A stretch of DNA of 64,000 nucleotides, taken from Dyadobacter diqingensis (GTDB taxonomy: Bacteria > Bacteroidota > Bacteroidia > Cytophagales > Spirosomataceae). This document shows, piece after piece, positions 1-7,349 of the stretch; the first letter of the stretch is position 1; each line of letters opens with the position of its first letter. A program made the translations under genes and the position numbers. The notes below the pieces were generated by a model. The model ran no database searches. It was not told where the DNA came from and saw only the letters and a list, made by a program, of their open reading frames with translations. Where the stretch lies: assembly GCF_024220585.1 (NCBI RefSeq), contig NZ_JAMXKF010000002.1, positions 815,392 to 879,391 on the forward strand, in the 5' to 3' direction.

Positions 1-488
1 CTGGTTTGATTCAGAAAAACCGTGGTTCCGATCAGAAGATCGCCTTTCACATCAGTCACTTTTCCACGAATTGTACTTCCCTCTATCATGGGTCGCGGAA
101 TAGCCAATGGTGTGATAATACTCACTGCATTCTTTTTAAGCACGATGTATTTACCGGATATTTCATAGCTGATTTTGAGTGGGGACAACACTTCGTTCAA
201 TACACTGGCAAGCGTCTCACTTTCTGCTGACACCGAGACTCTTTCGTGCGCCGATATCAGCTGCGGAACAAAACTAAATTTGACGTCCACTCTTTTTTCG
301 ATCTTCGAAAGCACATCCCTGAATTCCTGGTTGGTTACATCAATACTCAGTCGCCTTTTCAGTAAATCCTGACTATACCCATCCTTGGCCAGACTCAGGC
401 CAAAGGTAAGCAAGACAACAAACAACGGCGGTACAGTGATTTTCATAACTGTCAATAGGGAAGAGAAAAATTGTCGATATTTTTCCAT
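1..488 (-). CDS. SusC/RagA TonB-dependent receptor with STN domain, 5' end only
   Basis: Runs off the left edge, so only about 162 N-terminal residues are present. A hydrophobic signal segment (PPLFVVLLTFGLSLA) ends near GYSQ. An STN (secretin/TonB short N-terminal) domain follows, with LSIDVTNQEFRDVLSKIEKR and SYEISGKYIVLK, and then the start of a carboxypeptidase-D-like plug-preceding domain (IRGKVTDVKGDLLIGTT). An STN domain on a SusC protein usually means it signals to a FecR anti-sigma partner, and a FecR gene and ECF sigma gene lie directly upstream on the same strand, so this is probably the transducer-receptor of that set. Start: ATG at 488 (MEKYRQFF...) is in frame with a second ATG at 446; I prefer 488 because related receptors carry a similar short leader, but 446 is possible. 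The ligand is unknown. Confidence 0.88.
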   Translation of the reverse strand, partial: MEKYRQFFSSLLTVMKITVPPLFVVLLTFGLSLAKDGYSQDLLKRRLSIDVTNQEFRDVLSKIEKRVDVKFSFVPQLISAHERVSVSAESETLASVLNEVLSPLKISYEISGKYIVLKKNAVSIITPLAIPRPMIEGSTIRGKVTDVKGDLLIGTTVFLNQT

Positions 489-579
489 AAATTTGAACTG
501 GTTTTGTTAATTAATTAAGAAACGATTGACGAACTACACCTTTCCTATCCTTGCGAGGGAGAAGAAAAGGGCATTATTG

Positions 580-614
580 GTCGGAAATGTTGCGAGCATT
601 TCCGACTTTTTTTT
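580..614 (+). terminator. Perfect 10-bp hairpin with T8 tail between fecR-like and susC-like genes
   Basis: GTCGGAAATG at 580-589 pairs perfectly with CATTTCCGAC at 597-606 around a 7-nt loop, followed by eight T at 607-614. This is a textbook intrinsic terminator, but for the plus strand, whereas both flanking genes run on the minus strand. On the minus transcript the hairpin forms without a trailing U tract. It could stop antisense transcription entering the anti-sigma gene or act as a processing or stability hairpin between anti-sigma and receptor. Confidence 0.6.
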
Positions 615-628
615 ACACTGGTATTATA

Positions 629-1711
629 TTATTTACATCCTTTGCCTTCGATCAGAATTTCGCTTCCCATCACTTTATAGGTTGCATTGAGCGTTTTACA
701 AATCACGCGAAGCTTATCATAAAGACCTTCATCTTCCAGCCCAACGATCAGCGAACAGTTTTCAAAAATTGTTTTATCATAAACCAGATTGATACCATAA
801 GCTTTGGACAATACCTCAAACACCTCATTAACAGGCGTATTTTCAAAAGTAAAATCACGCGTCTTCGAAGCCTTGTCTACCAAAACAGGATTATCAACCA
901 GCGTCTTGGCCAAATGTGCATTCCTCCGGGAGTAAACAGCTTTTTGATTTGGCGTTAGCAAAAGGCCTGAAAGTACGGAGCTGTGTTTTTCAGGTATGGT
1001 TTCAAATTGATCTTGTAGTAACACCGCTACTTTCCCCGTAACTACCGACACCGTCACATCCTTATCATCCTCGTTGGCAGTTATCGTAAAACTCGTCCCA
1101 AGAACCTTGGTGACCAGCCCATTGGAATAGATTATGAAAGGTTTTTCAGCATTCTTAGCGACATCAAAAAAGGCTTTTCCCTGCAGATAGACCGTTCTGG
1201 TTTTCAAGTTAAAATCCTGACTGTATTTGAGGCTGCTGTTATTTTCCAAAACGACAACGCTGCCATCTGATAACACCAAGTTCTTCGATTTTCCTGACGT
1301 GTTGATTTCCTTGGTCATATTCGACAAGCCGGCTATATCGCCAGCCCATCTGAACATGGTGTTCCGTTTTTCAGAAAGCTGGTAACCGATAAAACAAATT
1401 GCAAACACAGCAATTGCGGCGGCAACTCTAAAAAATACAGGCCTTAAAACTACAATCCTGGATTTCTTGACGGTTCCCTTCTTAATGTTTTTCCAGATTT
1501 CCTCAACGACCCGATCGTCTTCCTCACTTTGCTGAGAAGCCTTCAACGACAATATCAGTTTTTTTGCATCCGAGACTACCGGTTGTTGCGAGGGATATTG
1601 CGCTAAATAATTATCCCAAAAAGCAGAGGTACTTTTCCTCAGGACCCATTCTTTGAAAGAATCATCTGCTATAAAATCATTGAGTTGGTATAGGGAGCGG
1701 TCTTCTTTCAT
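629..1711 (-). CDS. FecR family anti-sigma factor
   Basis: A 360-residue inner-membrane anti-sigma factor. The cytoplasmic N-terminus (about residues 1-90) would bind the ECF sigma factor. One membrane segment follows near 94-113 (FFRVAAAIAVFAICFIGYQL). The periplasmic part has a FecR domain (about 130-235, with LSDGSVVVLENNSSLKY and VYLQGKAFFDVAKN) and a C-terminal DUF4974-type domain (about 285-355, FTFENTPVNEVFEVLSKAYG), which resembles the STN fold it would contact. It lies 86 bp after the sigma gene and 140 bp before the SusC receptor, the standard order of Bacteroidota cell-surface signalling operons. Length and architecture are normal for the family. The signal it reports is unknown. 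Confidence 0.93.
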   Translation of the reverse strand: MKEDRSLYQLNDFIADDSFKEWVLRKSTSAFWDNYLAQYPSQQPVVSDAKKLILSLKASQQSEEDDRVVEEIWKNIKKGTVKKSRIVVLRPVFFRVAAAIAVFAICFIGYQLSEKRNTMFRWAGDIAGLSNMTKEINTSGKSKNLVLSDGSVVVLENNSSLKYSQDFNLKTRTVYLQGKAFFDVAKNAEKPFIIYSNGLVTKVLGTSFTITANEDDKDVTVSVVTGKVAVLLQDQFETIPEKHSSVLSGLLLTPNQKAVYSRRNAHLAKTLVDNPVLVDKASKTRDFTFENTPVNEVFEVLSKAYGINLVYDKTIFENCSLIVGLEDEGLYDKLRVICKTLNATYKVMGSEILIEGKGCK

Positions 1712-1797
1712 GGGCTAAATGTTTCATTTAACACCTAATGGAGAAACCGACCGTTTTTAATCCATTTTTTTTGATAAAAAATCACAAAAATTCTGAA

Positions 1798-2385
1798 TCA
1801 ACTGAAAATGAGAAAGATAATTATAAATAATTTTATATTTTCTTTTAGAAATTTAAGACCACCGTAAATGAGTTTGCAGGCTGATTGATAGTTGAGGCTC
1901 ATCATTTCGGCTATTTCTTCGTTACTAAAATTGTGAAAATACCGAAGGTTTATTGCTTCCTGCTGGCGTCTGGACAATTTCAAAATAGCTTTTTGCAGCC
2001 GTTCAATACGCTCCGATTCAATCTCTTCATCGAAAAAATGAAAGGTAACAGAAGGATCTGACAACGTTTCGAAGGCGTTGTCCAGCGGGATATGCGAAAT
2101 GTCCTTCGAGAATTTACTAAGCTTATTTCGCAACGAACGAAAGAGGTAGAATTTGACAGAATCTGTATTACTCAGCCTTTCCCGGCTATTCCATAGCTCG
2201 ATAAAAAGATCCTGAATGGCATCCTGAACCAGTTGACGATTAGAATTGATCTTATTTCCATAATTCAACAGGCCTTGTATATGTGTTTCATATATTTCAC
2301 CAAAAGCCGACTCATCTCCTGACTTGAAAGCTTTCCAAATCAAAGACTCGTCTTTAACCAGCTTTGGGTCCTTAAATGATTTCAT
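1798..2385 (-). CDS. ECF RNA polymerase sigma-70 factor
   Basis: A 195-residue sigma factor of the Bacteroidota FecI-like type. Region 2 is at about 18-85 (FKSGDESAFGEIYETH, DAIQDLFIELWNSRERL). Region 4 helix-turn-helix is at about 130-180 (LSRRQQEAINLRYF, NEEIAEMMSLNYQSACKLIY). Regions 1 and 3 are absent, as expected for ECF factors. It is the first gene of the sigma/anti-sigma/SusC set and probably drives the receptor operon when the receptor is occupied. The last residues (LFIIIFLIFS) are very hydrophobic and AT-rich, an odd tail that some relatives share. Start at 2385 fits the family; no clear ribosome-binding site is seen. Confidence 0.93.
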   Translation of the reverse strand: MKSFKDPKLVKDESLIWKAFKSGDESAFGEIYETHIQGLLNYGNKINSNRQLVQDAIQDLFIELWNSRERLSNTDSVKFYLFRSLRNKLSKFSKDISHIPLDNAFETLSDPSVTFHFFDEEIESERIERLQKAILKLSRRQQEAINLRYFHNFSNEEIAEMMSLNYQSACKLIYGGLKFLKENIKLFIIIFLIFS

Positions 2386-2738
2386 CGTAAAATACTGTCT
2401 TCTACAAAGTAATTGATTTAAAAGGTGGAAACAAATTTATTAACCATTCAAGATTTATTTATACTTAAAGCAAACAAATGGCAATCAATATCCCTGGAAA
2501 GTGTTATTGGACTGCTACGCCATCTCATAAAGAATTTCGCCCTGCAAATAATTGTTTTGCAGGGCGATGTGGTATAAAGTTGCGATTTCGCCATGACGAC
2601 GTCAATCTTGTTCAATCGAGGTTAAGAACCAGGCAGTTTCCTACTTGCTATATTTGACCTCGGAAAGCATGCAGCAGTCAAACTCAATTTGCAGACCAAA
2701 CTTCAATTACCTAAAAATTTCGTTTACAGTCACGCCTG
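2386..2738. other. Intergenic stretch, no gene
   Basis: 353 bp between the RhiA-like gene and the sigma gene. It holds the hairpin repeat described separately (2529-2568) and presumably the sigma-gene promoter near its right end on the minus strand. I see no open frame with coding character. Confidence 0.6.
2529..2568. repeat. Short palindromic dispersed repeat, copy 1 (REP-like)
   Basis: A perfect 11-bp hairpin: CGCCCTGCAAA at 2538-2548 pairs with TTTGCAGGGCG at 2556-2566. It is preceded by AAAGAATTT. Nearly the same unit, including the leading AAAGAATTTCGCC and the trailing GAT, recurs at 59207-59244. Both copies lie downstream of a RhiA-like coding sequence, but the DNA between hairpin and stop codon is unrelated in the two places, so the hairpin looks like an independent dispersed repeat rather than part of the gene duplication. 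It could double as a weak terminator for the minus-strand gene to its right. Confidence 0.6.
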
Positions 2739-3353
2739 TTAATCAAGTCCCTGCGTAACAGTCCAGGTACCATCCTCATTAATTGTGGCATTCATTGAAA
2801 AAATGCCATGTGGAAAAACAATCTTCACTGCATTAGGTATTTCAGATTGATTTAGTACCTGGCCCTGCTTAAACTCCCCAAACGTTATCCAATATCCCTG
2901 GATAGGAGAAAACGAAAAAGTCATATTGGGCTGAGCTTGTACCGCCAGCGTGCCCGAACCCGACATGCCTATACCTATACTCGCCTGGTTAAAAGCAGTA
3001 GTAGTGTCAGTAGAAACGCTCAGGACACCTTGCTGATACCCACTTTTTTGATCTATAAATTTGTAATTATTGTCCTGTTTTGTAAGTGTTATTGCATTGT
3101 TTTCAGCCAGACTGGTCAGAAAAGCTTCGCCGGCATTAAAAATGCCCCCCGGCCTCAATTCACCCGTTTTGGCCCAAAAAAAATAAAAATCAGTATTCCA
3201 CGAAATAGGCACCTTGGCGTGTGGGTTTGCAGACTGCACAAGCCAAGCCAGGGGAAAACTGCCGGGGGTTGGATTGTTAGGATTTTGTTGGAATATGCAA
3301 AAGTTTCCGGGGGAGCTTGAATTGTTGAGAAAATTGATGGTGTAAGTTGGCAT
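2739..3353 (-). CDS. RhiA-like small protein, function unknown
   Basis: A 204-residue protein without signal peptide or membrane segment, rich in aromatic and Asn/Gly residues and probably all beta. It begins MPTYTINFLNNSSSPGNFC and carries SLAWLVQ-like (PLAWLVQSANP), QASIGIGMSGSGT, VQAQPN and YWITFGEF motifs. From memory these recall the RhiA family (first described as a rhizosphere-expressed Rhizobium protein); I cannot verify this by search. The gene stands alone, with 211 bp to the TraB/GumN gene upstream. A nearly identical but truncated and internally deleted copy lies at 59292-59507, so this family has been duplicated in this genome. The biochemical role is unknown; a secreted or surface adhesin-like role would need an export route that the sequence does not show. 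Confidence 0.7.
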   Translation of the reverse strand: MPTYTINFLNNSSSPGNFCIFQQNPNNPTPGSFPLAWLVQSANPHAKVPISWNTDFYFFWAKTGELRPGGIFNAGEAFLTSLAENNAITLTKQDNNYKFIDQKSGYQQGVLSVSTDTTTAFNQASIGIGMSGSGTLAVQAQPNMTFSFSPIQGYWITFGEFKQGQVLNQSEIPNAVKIVFPHGIFSMNATINEDGTWTVTQGLD

Positions 3354-3564
3354 GATTGCTTCTTGGTTTAATGTGATAGATTTGGGTATTACTGTTTAAA
3401 AGCAGCTTATCACCAATGACTTACTTGCTTATTTAAAAAATGTAAGGAAGGAAACTGATACGAAGAAATACTGCTGTAACAATTTGAGATACAATCAGAT
3501 TCTTCTGGTAGATTTTAGCCCAAAATTATGATGGATGAGTAACCAGCGAAAAACAGCGAATGAA

Positions 3565-4491
3565 CTAGGGTTTGCGGAGTAAAACCGGTTCAACCGTGTA
3601 ACCTTTCGACCTCAATAACATGATGATTCCGGTCTTGTAATAGAGGTGGCCAAGTCCAACGGCTATCAGGCATGGCTTGCGGGATAGCTGATCCGTCATT
3701 TTGGGCATCCAGTTTTTATTTCGCTGTTCTATCGGCACAAAGTCGAAGTCGTCAGACTGTTGCACTTTCACCGGATACTCATCCAGCCGATAGTTTATTT
3801 TCATTTGCTTGTAATCTAAAACCGCATCTTCGATCCCTTCTGTCTGATATATATTCCAATCCGGCTTGTCACTGTTTTTTATGTGGTTGATGGCGCGAAA
3901 AAGGTATTGCTTTGCATGATCAATCTCCGACGAGTCGAATTCAGTCGTTGCCACACGGTCCAAACGGTCGCCTTCCCTGCCAAGCTTTATGTAAAGGTCA
4001 AATAAATCTTTGTCCATCAACCTGGTGATCCCGTTCGCACCGCTACTTCCGGAAATTAATGTTGTGACAACCGCCGCTTCCATTTCGGCAATGGTCATAG
4101 CCTCCGCCTCAGGATTGTTCCGGATACCTTCCCCTACTCTTGCCACAAAAAATGAATCCAGGTAATTGAACTGGCTTTTATCAAGCAAAGGCAGCGCTTT
4201 CAACGGCTTTTCCTTTTTAGCCGGTGAAGCAGGTTTCGAAGTATAAGCCTCGTTCAGAATAAACTCGGTGCTGTCAATCACTTCCTTCATTTCAGGATAT
4301 TTTAACAGCCAGTCGGCCTCCGTCAGATGAAATGTCCCCACGATATAAGATGGTTTGAGACAGTCACCTCCTGAAATTTTCCAGAGTATGGTACCAGGAA
4401 CCGGTTCCGGAACCGCATCCTTCCTTTGCCCCCACGAACAATTTACGATCAACAAACAAGTAATAAAAAAATATAATGCGCTGATTTTCAT
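3565..4491 (-). CDS. TraB/GumN family protein
   Basis: A 308-residue exported protein with a signal peptide (about 1-21, ending NCSWGQ). The family motif appears at the N-terminus (TILWKISGGDCLKPSYIVGT, then FHLTEADW), and the C-terminus has the conserved CLIAVGLGHLYY segment before a final GI-x-x-LLRSKGYTVEPV. TraB/GumN proteins have a Tiki-like fold, and some members are thought to be metal-dependent proteases; the N-terminal GTFH and the C-terminal GxGH are the candidate metal-site residues and both are present. The gene starts 12 bp after the TlpA-like gene, so the two are almost surely co-transcribed. The substrate is unknown. Confidence 0.85.
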   Translation of the reverse strand: MKISALYFFITCLLIVNCSWGQRKDAVPEPVPGTILWKISGGDCLKPSYIVGTFHLTEADWLLKYPEMKEVIDSTEFILNEAYTSKPASPAKKEKPLKALPLLDKSQFNYLDSFFVARVGEGIRNNPEAEAMTIAEMEAAVVTTLISGSSGANGITRLMDKDLFDLYIKLGREGDRLDRVATTEFDSSEIDHAKQYLFRAINHIKNSDKPDWNIYQTEGIEDAVLDYKQMKINYRLDEYPVKVQQSDDFDFVPIEQRNKNWMPKMTDQLSRKPCLIAVGLGHLYYKTGIIMLLRSKGYTVEPVLLRKP

Positions 4492-4503
4492 GGTACGTTA
4501 TAC

Positions 4504-6042
4504 TTATTTTTCCGGTCCTTTTTCTAATAAGGAAGATATCATCAATTTCAGGGTCCGGCGATTTCTGTTGTCAATACGAAAGTTTTTAAAAATAATCTTT
4601 CCGTCTTTGTCTATCAAAAAATTGGTAGGCTGGCTATATACACCATAATTCTGGCTCGCAAAAGTTGGGTCACCGCGCAATGGAATAAACGAATACTTAT
4701 TGTTTTTTATGAATGGAATCACATAACCGTCTTGCGACGGAAACACATTAATGCCAAGATATACCAAACTGTCGCCCTTGAACGAATCCACCACCGACTG
4801 AAAATGCGGAAATTCAGCTTTGCAGGGACCACATCCCGGAAACCAGAACGTAAGCAGAATGACTTTGCCTTTCAGCTCATCCAACCTTAATGTTCCGTTG
4901 CTGGTATAGAGGCCCAATTCAAACGGATAAGCAGCGGTGGCTGTGCTATTCCTTATCCTTTCGATATCTTCAACAATATGCACCTTATCCTTCCCTATTT
5001 TATTTCCATACAATTCAAGTGCATCGTGAAGCGGGTCACTGGGCCGCTTCGCAAACTTTACAGACAGGCCGTCATAAGCCTCTCGTGCGCCACCTGCTCT
5101 TTCTTGCAACGACGCTTTTTTTAGGGTGATAAAATCGTCAATATAATTAAACCCGGGAAGTTTCATCCGATCAAGTTCAATAATGGCACCTTTGTAGTTT
5201 TGCTCCTGTTCCAGTTTGTCAGCCCTAATTAATGATTCAGCCACTTCTTTTCTGGACGTCCAGTCGGTATCGTTACCCACCTCGTTGATTAACAGCAAGG
5301 CCTTTTCAGGATTTGTTTGCAAATAGGCATCCGCCAATCCTCTCAGCCGGAATGTTGTTTTAGCGAATTTTTCCGGGGGATACAATTCCCGGAGCGCTTC
5401 AAGACAGCGAATCTTGTCATGAAGGTTGGTACTGTGCTCGCCTAACCAATACAAAGCCTGTCCTCCAAGGTCATTTTCCGGGAACTGCTGTGCAAAATCA
5501 AAAACTTTCTTCTCGAAAGTATTCCGATCGCCATTTTCAAAAGTTGCAAGTAAACCGTAAGCATACACGGCATTCGAAGGGTCTGCCAGCGTTGCCTTTG
5601 TTATATATTCAGCCGCCAAATCGTCTTGTCCCCACCTGCTCGCATCTGCCGAAAGCATAGCCCATACCTTCGCATTTTCTGGATCCATTGCAGCAGCTTT
5701 TAACAAAAAATCCTTCGCCTGCGGCATTTCTGCATTGTGATAAATTGTACCGATGGCCAATGGAATATTCACATTTTTCGGATACTTCTTCATCCACAAA
5801 TCGTATTGCGTCAGCAGAGCAGGGTTACTATACCCCATCTCATACATATATTTCCGGTGGGCTTTCAGGCTATCCAAATTAGCTTCTACAACTACGAAGG
5901 CTTTTTTTATGTCCTCAGCCGCTCCGGGTCCCATACGCTTCGGAATTTGCGCCAAAACCTGGGCTGAAATACAAATCAGCATCAATAAAATCGCAATTGA
6001 CTGAGCTCTCTTTTCAATCCTTATTCTTAGATCATTCATCAT
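4504..6042 (-). CDS. TPR-containing TlpA-like thioredoxin family protein
   Basis: A 512-residue periplasmic protein. It has a signal peptide (about 12-31, SIAILLMLICISAQVLAQ), a long alpha-helical part with TPR-like units (about 60-340, for example NVNIPLAIGTIYHN and NAKVWAMLSADASRWGQDD), and a C-terminal thioredoxin-fold domain (about 370-505). The redox motif is W-F-P-G-C-G-P-C (CxxC), followed by the TlpA-like cis-proline region QPTNFLIDKDGKI. TlpA-like proteins reduce disulfides of exported proteins. The TPR part may select partners. It is the first gene of a two-gene operon with the TraB/GumN gene. Start: ATG at 6042 or the adjacent ATG at 6039. Confidence 0.88.
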   Translation of the reverse strand: MMNDLRIRIEKRAQSIAILLMLICISAQVLAQIPKRMGPGAAEDIKKAFVVVEANLDSLKAHRKYMYEMGYSNPALLTQYDLWMKKYPKNVNIPLAIGTIYHNAEMPQAKDFLLKAAAMDPENAKVWAMLSADASRWGQDDLAAEYITKATLADPSNAVYAYGLLATFENGDRNTFEKKVFDFAQQFPENDLGGQALYWLGEHSTNLHDKIRCLEALRELYPPEKFAKTTFRLRGLADAYLQTNPEKALLLINEVGNDTDWTSRKEVAESLIRADKLEQEQNYKGAIIELDRMKLPGFNYIDDFITLKKASLQERAGGAREAYDGLSVKFAKRPSDPLHDALELYGNKIGKDKVHIVEDIERIRNSTATAAYPFELGLYTSNGTLRLDELKGKVILLTFWFPGCGPCKAEFPHFQSVVDSFKGDSLVYLGINVFPSQDGYVIPFIKNNKYSFIPLRGDPTFASQNYGVYSQPTNFLIDKDGKIIFKNFRIDNRNRRTLKLMISSLLEKGPEK

Positions 6043-6274
6043 GTATCATGGCCTCTGTTGAATACTCAAAAGCAGAATATACCGCCTGTTTACTTACTAC
6101 TCCAACTTATTATATTAAAAAAAAATATTCAATTTATCACATATCAATTCTTGTGTAAATCATTGTACAGGAGTCGTTTGCAACAGCGTGTTTGGTAAAC
6201 AGCCGAATTAAATTTCTGTACGACTTATAACTTATTAAAGTTTATTATATATTGGTAACTTAAATAATATATAC

Positions 6275-6748
6275 ATGAAAATATCCTTACTAATTATCAC
6301 AGTTTTACTGATTCGCGGATGTACACCTGAGCAAGAGCCTATAACCAGAGCAAACAACTTTGATATAGTTTTGACATCTTCGGATCAAGGCGATCGTATT
6401 TCCTTGCGCAGAGGCTTGATCGAATACCATAATCGTCACGATGTTGGCGATGTCCCCTTTATGCTGGATTCCGTGGAATCAGATATAATTTTCAAAAGTG
6501 TACCCTGGAATTTATTACAGGAACTCCCAACGTACTATGAGCCGTCAGGCAAACAACGCCTTGGGGACAACTTTTACGAAATACAATTTATAAATGGAAG
6601 TATCCGAAAAACAATCAAACTCTCAAACTACGCCGACTTTGGTGATCAGGCTCACACAACCCAGGCAATTAAAGACTGTATAGGCATAGTGCATAAAATT
6701 GTACGTCCAAAATCAGATGTCAAGCCATTGCTCATGTTGGAGATTTGA
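6275..6748 (+). CDS. Hypothetical exported protein, possibly a lipoprotein
   Basis: A 157-residue protein with a short hydrophobic leader ending in Cys (SLLIITVLLIRGC). The Arg at position -2 makes this a poor lipobox, so lipidation is uncertain. The rest is polar (HNRHDVGDVPFMLDSVESD, YEIQFINGSIRKTIKLSN) and I do not recognise the family. It is the only intact plus-strand gene here, facing away from the TlpA operon, with an AT-rich upstream region (about 6100-6274) that can hold its promoter. Immediately downstream is the remnant of a permease gene. Confidence 0.6.
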   Translation: MKISLLIITVLLIRGCTPEQEPITRANNFDIVLTSSDQGDRISLRRGLIEYHNRHDVGDVPFMLDSVESDIIFKSVPWNLLQELPTYYEPSGKQRLGDNFYEIQFINGSIRKTIKLSNYADFGDQAHTTQAIKDCIGIVHKIVRPKSDVKPLLMLEI

Positions 6749-6787
6749 ATGGAGGGGGTTAATACCTAAAACTTGGTCTCTGGTGTC

Positions 6788-7238
6788 TTTGAAAAAACGA
6801 CGCGGATATTGAGTTGGTTTTTAAGTGATATTGATAAATCGGACAGACGGTCGCCTCAGTAATATGTTTGGTCTCTTCTCCATTCTGGCCATTATCGTTG
6901 CCTGCCTTGGTTTACTGGGACTTTCCACTTTTGTCATTAAACTCAGAACAAAAGAAATCGGCGTTCGTAAAGTACTCGGAGCTTCTGTGATCGGTTTGCT
7001 TGTCCTGATCTCCAAAGATTTTGTAAAAATGGTGTGCATTGCATCGGTTATCTCCATTCCGGTTATTTACTATTTATCCAATGCCTGGTTGGAAAATTAT
7101 GCATTTCACATAACGCCCGGGCTTTCTGTTTTCATCATTCCGCCAGTTTTACTGTTGATATTAACGCTCATTACAATTTGCAAGCAAAGCCTGAAAACTG
7201 CACTTACGAATCCTGTAAAGAGTTTAAAGAGTGAGTAA
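6788..7238 (+). pseudogene. 3' remnant of an FtsX/MacB-type permease gene
   Basis: From about 6860 the frame encodes the C-terminal quarter of an FtsX-like permease: MFGLFSILAIIVACLGLLGL, then KLRTKEIGVRKVLGAS, two more membrane segments, and the typical ending ALTNPVKSLKSE. This matches the C-terminal segment of the two full-length permeases here (7350-9794 and 35577-37985). The remaining about 600 residues are missing. Just upstream the conserved KSDRR stretch is readable only in another frame and is followed by stops, so there is a frameshift besides the large 5' deletion. The open part starts at GTG 6825, but no functional start is likely. It is a decayed fragment. Confidence 0.75.
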
Positions 7239-7317
7239 AAACGTCTGTTCCAACAAAGTTCTAATGATTTATGAGGATTCTCAACGCTCTGCCACCAGAA
7301 CACGAAATCGAGACTGT

Positions 7318-7349
7318 AAAAAAGAGCCCGGGAGCGAAGAATTTGCTCC
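7318..7349 (-). terminator. Possible terminator of the FtsX permease gene
   Basis: On the minus strand GGAGC (7349-7345) pairs with GCTCC (7335-7331), directly after the stop codon at 7350. A run of six T follows a few bases later (7323-7318). The stem is short (5 bp), so this is a modest call. Confidence 0.4.

Noticed and set aside
551..958. 135-codon plus-strand frame over the FecR gene
   Set aside because: It is antisense to a well-supported FecR coding sequence.
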